DNA of 64,000 nucleotides, taken from Hydractinia symbiolongicarpus (lineage: Eukaryota; Cnidaria; Hydrozoa; Anthoathecata; Hydractiniidae). Within the stretch, counting starts at the first letter, position 1. Each line of letters begins with the position of its first letter. Of the stretch, positions 63,201 through 64,000 are shown in pieces. The notes under the pieces are model-generated. The model saw only the letters and a program-made list of their open reading frames with translations. It searched no databases and had not been told where the DNA came from. The position numbers and the translations under genes were made by a program. The DNA lies in NCBI RefSeq assembly GCF_029227915.1, contig NC_079882.1, positions 20,093,001 to 20,157,000 of the forward strand. The letters are read 5' to 3'.

Positions 63201-63814
63201 TCAATAACGACACCTCCACCTGAGAACACCTCCACATCTACCGCATCTTTGCCAGAATTTTCCTTAAACGTTGTATTTACTAGCTCTATATCCTTCGCAA
63301 CATCATACAATGCAATGGCAATTCCAGGACTTGTACGAAAAATGGAATCTTGAATGCGAATACTTCTACAAAAAGAGAAAAATACAGCGAAATAGGCATT
63401 TCTATTTTCAGTTGCATTTTCTTCACTTTTCGGCAGAGGATATAATACTCCACAATGTTGCATTCCAATGTTAACCAAAGAAATATATGAAGAAAATGTG
63501 AATTTCAGTCCACTCTGGTTTGATGTACAGTTTATAATAGCACCATCTATTGAAGTTAAAGTAAAGTTTACAGCAAACTGGAATTCATTCTTTGTTGACA
63601 ATGAGGAATCTGTGTTTAACTGCAAAACTGTGTTATTCAGATTTCTGTTTCCATTATTTAACACATAATCCAGAGTTCTACATGATATCGTTCCCATTAA
63701 ACATGACGGTGTGTCGTTTCCTTTAACACTGTCCACCTTTATTATCTTCATTGATACCATATTGAAAGTGATAAACAAGGTGAAAAAAATTAAGTGTGAA
63801 GTTATGAAATCCAT
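60218..63814 (-). CDS. Beta-helix ectodomain plus multi-pass membrane protein, 1198 aa, single exon
   Basis: Residues 1-22 form a signal peptide. A Cys-pair entry motif (PSCLMGTISCRTLDYVL) precedes about 600 residues of right-handed beta-helix-like repeats. These include chlamydial-Pmp-like motifs such as NEALWGGGLF, NNIAKFGGGG, NNSAIFGGG and NNSARRKGGAIYV, with many N-glycosylation sites. About 715-822 is Cys-rich (TKCVCM, CPIHYCRCN, RRTGDLCSQCKPGFS, KCKKC). From about 826 there are 8-9 hydrophobic segments, including WLLLLIPMFIVLCLLVMVIL and a conserved-looking SVQPYRVWTNN before a later helix, then a short cytosolic tail. Many paralogues with this layout exist in cnidarians, annotated as uncharacterised or Pmp-like; the function is unknown, and a cell-surface sensor or channel is only a guess. 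The lack of introns contrasts with the neighbours and suggests retro-origin or a single-exon family. The start is the first ATG, directly followed by the signal peptide. Confidence 0.85.
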   Translation of the reverse strand: MDFITSHLIFFTLFITFNMVSMKIIKVDSVKGNDTPSCLMGTISCRTLDYVLNNGNRNLNNTVLQLNTDSSLSTKNEFQFAVNFTLTSIDGAIINCTSNQSGLKFTFSSYISLVNIGMQHCGVLYPLPKSEENATENRNAYFAVFFSFCRSIRIQDSIFRTSPGIAIALYDVAKDIELVNTTFKENSGKDAVDVEVFSGGGVVIEFTFCGAFLNCSGRSYLPAYNHDTTVYIKNCLFKANNKSSTPVNRLFETKGAGMLVHLRGTSKNNVINIEKTCFDGNEALWGGGLFILFETESQNNTLFVNNSKFKNNIAKFGGGGARVHSVYHLQDDGVNLPNKVTFFNTTFKNNSAIFGGGISVSKPTRLIYSKNVTYRDIYITKCTFVQNKATVGFALGLATHNLNQDVLGPGISYQVKIEDSKFIKNCMKLTEDGKVIGQGAVYSEEITLRLIGNNMFFQNDYTAIVLDSSSLSLSKKSVSKFHSNTGLEGGSLALYGSSFILLEKDSFLRFENNSARRKGGAIYVKNRGPPRVGFSTTKLQTSRCFLRYENAELERKDWNVTIEFVNNSAPIAAGNSIYASTLQFCRKSGGKRIDPSALDWKVITYSSCNNEPEVVTNAIDISIISSQWNNVKPNVPFTPDVVMRDEKNQRVYAALKIEILNKHVALDPPNNLFFIRDNISRLRLNGETNQPFPFRLVTTSGLMVDTEVANGNLTDCPLGFELNKEKTKCVCMDNDDEVTGVIRCLENGTVYVLKGKWGFRSNSGKLNTVICPIHYCRCNKEQEGYLCELDIKNQCAERRTGDLCSQCKPGFSVQLGNEKCKKCKNTWLLLLIPMFIVLCLLVMVILYFNIDAFSGYLNAYLYSYQMVMLLIPENVQLDKFISFVIGITSVQGTGDSFGICLFNGMDNLQKLAINYVAPSSMIFFTFIMGLVIPEKLWQKIFYRRSLEAERDYRRNSFGRALSFVLVVCYSTFTGVTLKLLHWVNINDKLVLYEAAFVGYFEDEHIYYGILALIFLVFIVLGFPIVLLFTPFFTSRFAIIQRVEPILNALKNCFKEKILYRVFAAFYFVCRFILLLIAVFIQEEVTRLIVLSIACVVFQAVFSSVQPYRVWTNNFWDIVLLTNMCFISLLSLILSVPFTTSKTVRNTNIVFLKTLVYIPLITIVIRLVFYAHKRFQQVELDSADGSKYWYTNYRNIIYH

Positions 63815-64000
63815 TTTATTTGATGACTAAAAAAAAAGCAAAAAGTAAGTTTCATAACTTTTTTTTTCTCTTTTTAAAGTAAAAGTTGTTATTAGTTGTT
63901 ATTGCTAACTGTCTGGACTTTTCAAGTGGGCAATATGGTTTTTAGGCATTCTGATTGGCTTAGCACTCTTGACGACAGGCCGATATATTGCGGTATTGCC
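63815..64000. promoter_or_regulatory. Upstream region of the beta-helix membrane-protein gene
   Basis: The leader contains an A/T-rich stretch (63818-63880). I see no definite TATA box or other element. The promoter presumably lies here and beyond the window edge. Confidence 0.3.

Noticed and set aside
60276-63668. Short ORFs on both strands within 60.2-63.8 kb
   Set aside because: All fall inside the 1198-codon beta-helix gene in other frames.
1-64000. Bacterial-type features, CRISPR arrays, rRNA genes or an endogenous virus
   Set aside because: None seen. The tandem arrays lack constant repeat/unique spacer structure, no rRNA-like sequence is apparent, and the only polymerase is a LINE reverse transcriptase.

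Overview
This 64 kb window is animal nuclear DNA: AT-rich, with intron-rich genes, GT-AG introns, no operons and many short transposon remnants. The gene content fits a cnidarian, most likely a hydrozoan. It includes a beta-helix plus multi-pass membrane protein of a kind expanded in cnidarians, P2X7-tail-like and THAP-like fragments, and Helitron, hAT-like and mariner-like miniature elements. The species cannot be fixed from the sequence. All exon coordinates were derived by hand from splice sites, reading phase and recalled family alignments.

Every supported host gene lies on the minus strand. From left to right: (1) the 5' part of ECM29/ECPAS, the proteasome adaptor, with 17 exons between 191 and 7539; its 3' end is outside the window. 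(2) A secreted GM2-activator-like (ML-type lipid-binding) gene, 5 exons, 11711-23773, with a 5.9 kb intron full of repeats and gene fragments. (3) Ubinuclein (UBN, HIRA histone-chaperone complex), about 20 exons, 29832-43054, possibly with a first exon near 46.2 kb. (4) A DUF1295-type multi-pass membrane protein, 4 exons, 50617-54389; its third intron holds a TIR element that was itself split by a LINE. (5) A doubtful orphan exon at 59.6-59.8 kb. (6) A single-exon 1198-residue beta-helix/multi-TM surface protein, 60218-63814.

The most unusual region is 19.6-25.3 kb. An inverted duplication (arms 21846-23134 and 24154-24976) copied the 3' 72 nt of GM2A-like exon 2 plus about 750 bp of its intron to a site about 380 bp upstream of the gene's own start codon, in the opposite orientation. 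One arm was later hit by a hAT-like MITE, so the other arm preserves the empty site. A transcript starting upstream of about 25 kb could fold into a long hairpin that includes coding exon sequence. The same region holds a broken P2RX7_C-like gene, an exon of a cnidarian/fish repetitive protein family and a half THAP domain.

The remaining intergenic DNA (7.5-11.7, 25.3-29.8, 43.1-50.6 and 54.4-59.6 kb) holds repeats but no gene I can support. These are three short Helitron-like elements, a 1.15 kb TA-flanked TIR element carrying a 53-bp minisatellite, two copies of a 1.2 kb TIR family, a ~31-35 bp tandem array, and several foldback elements.
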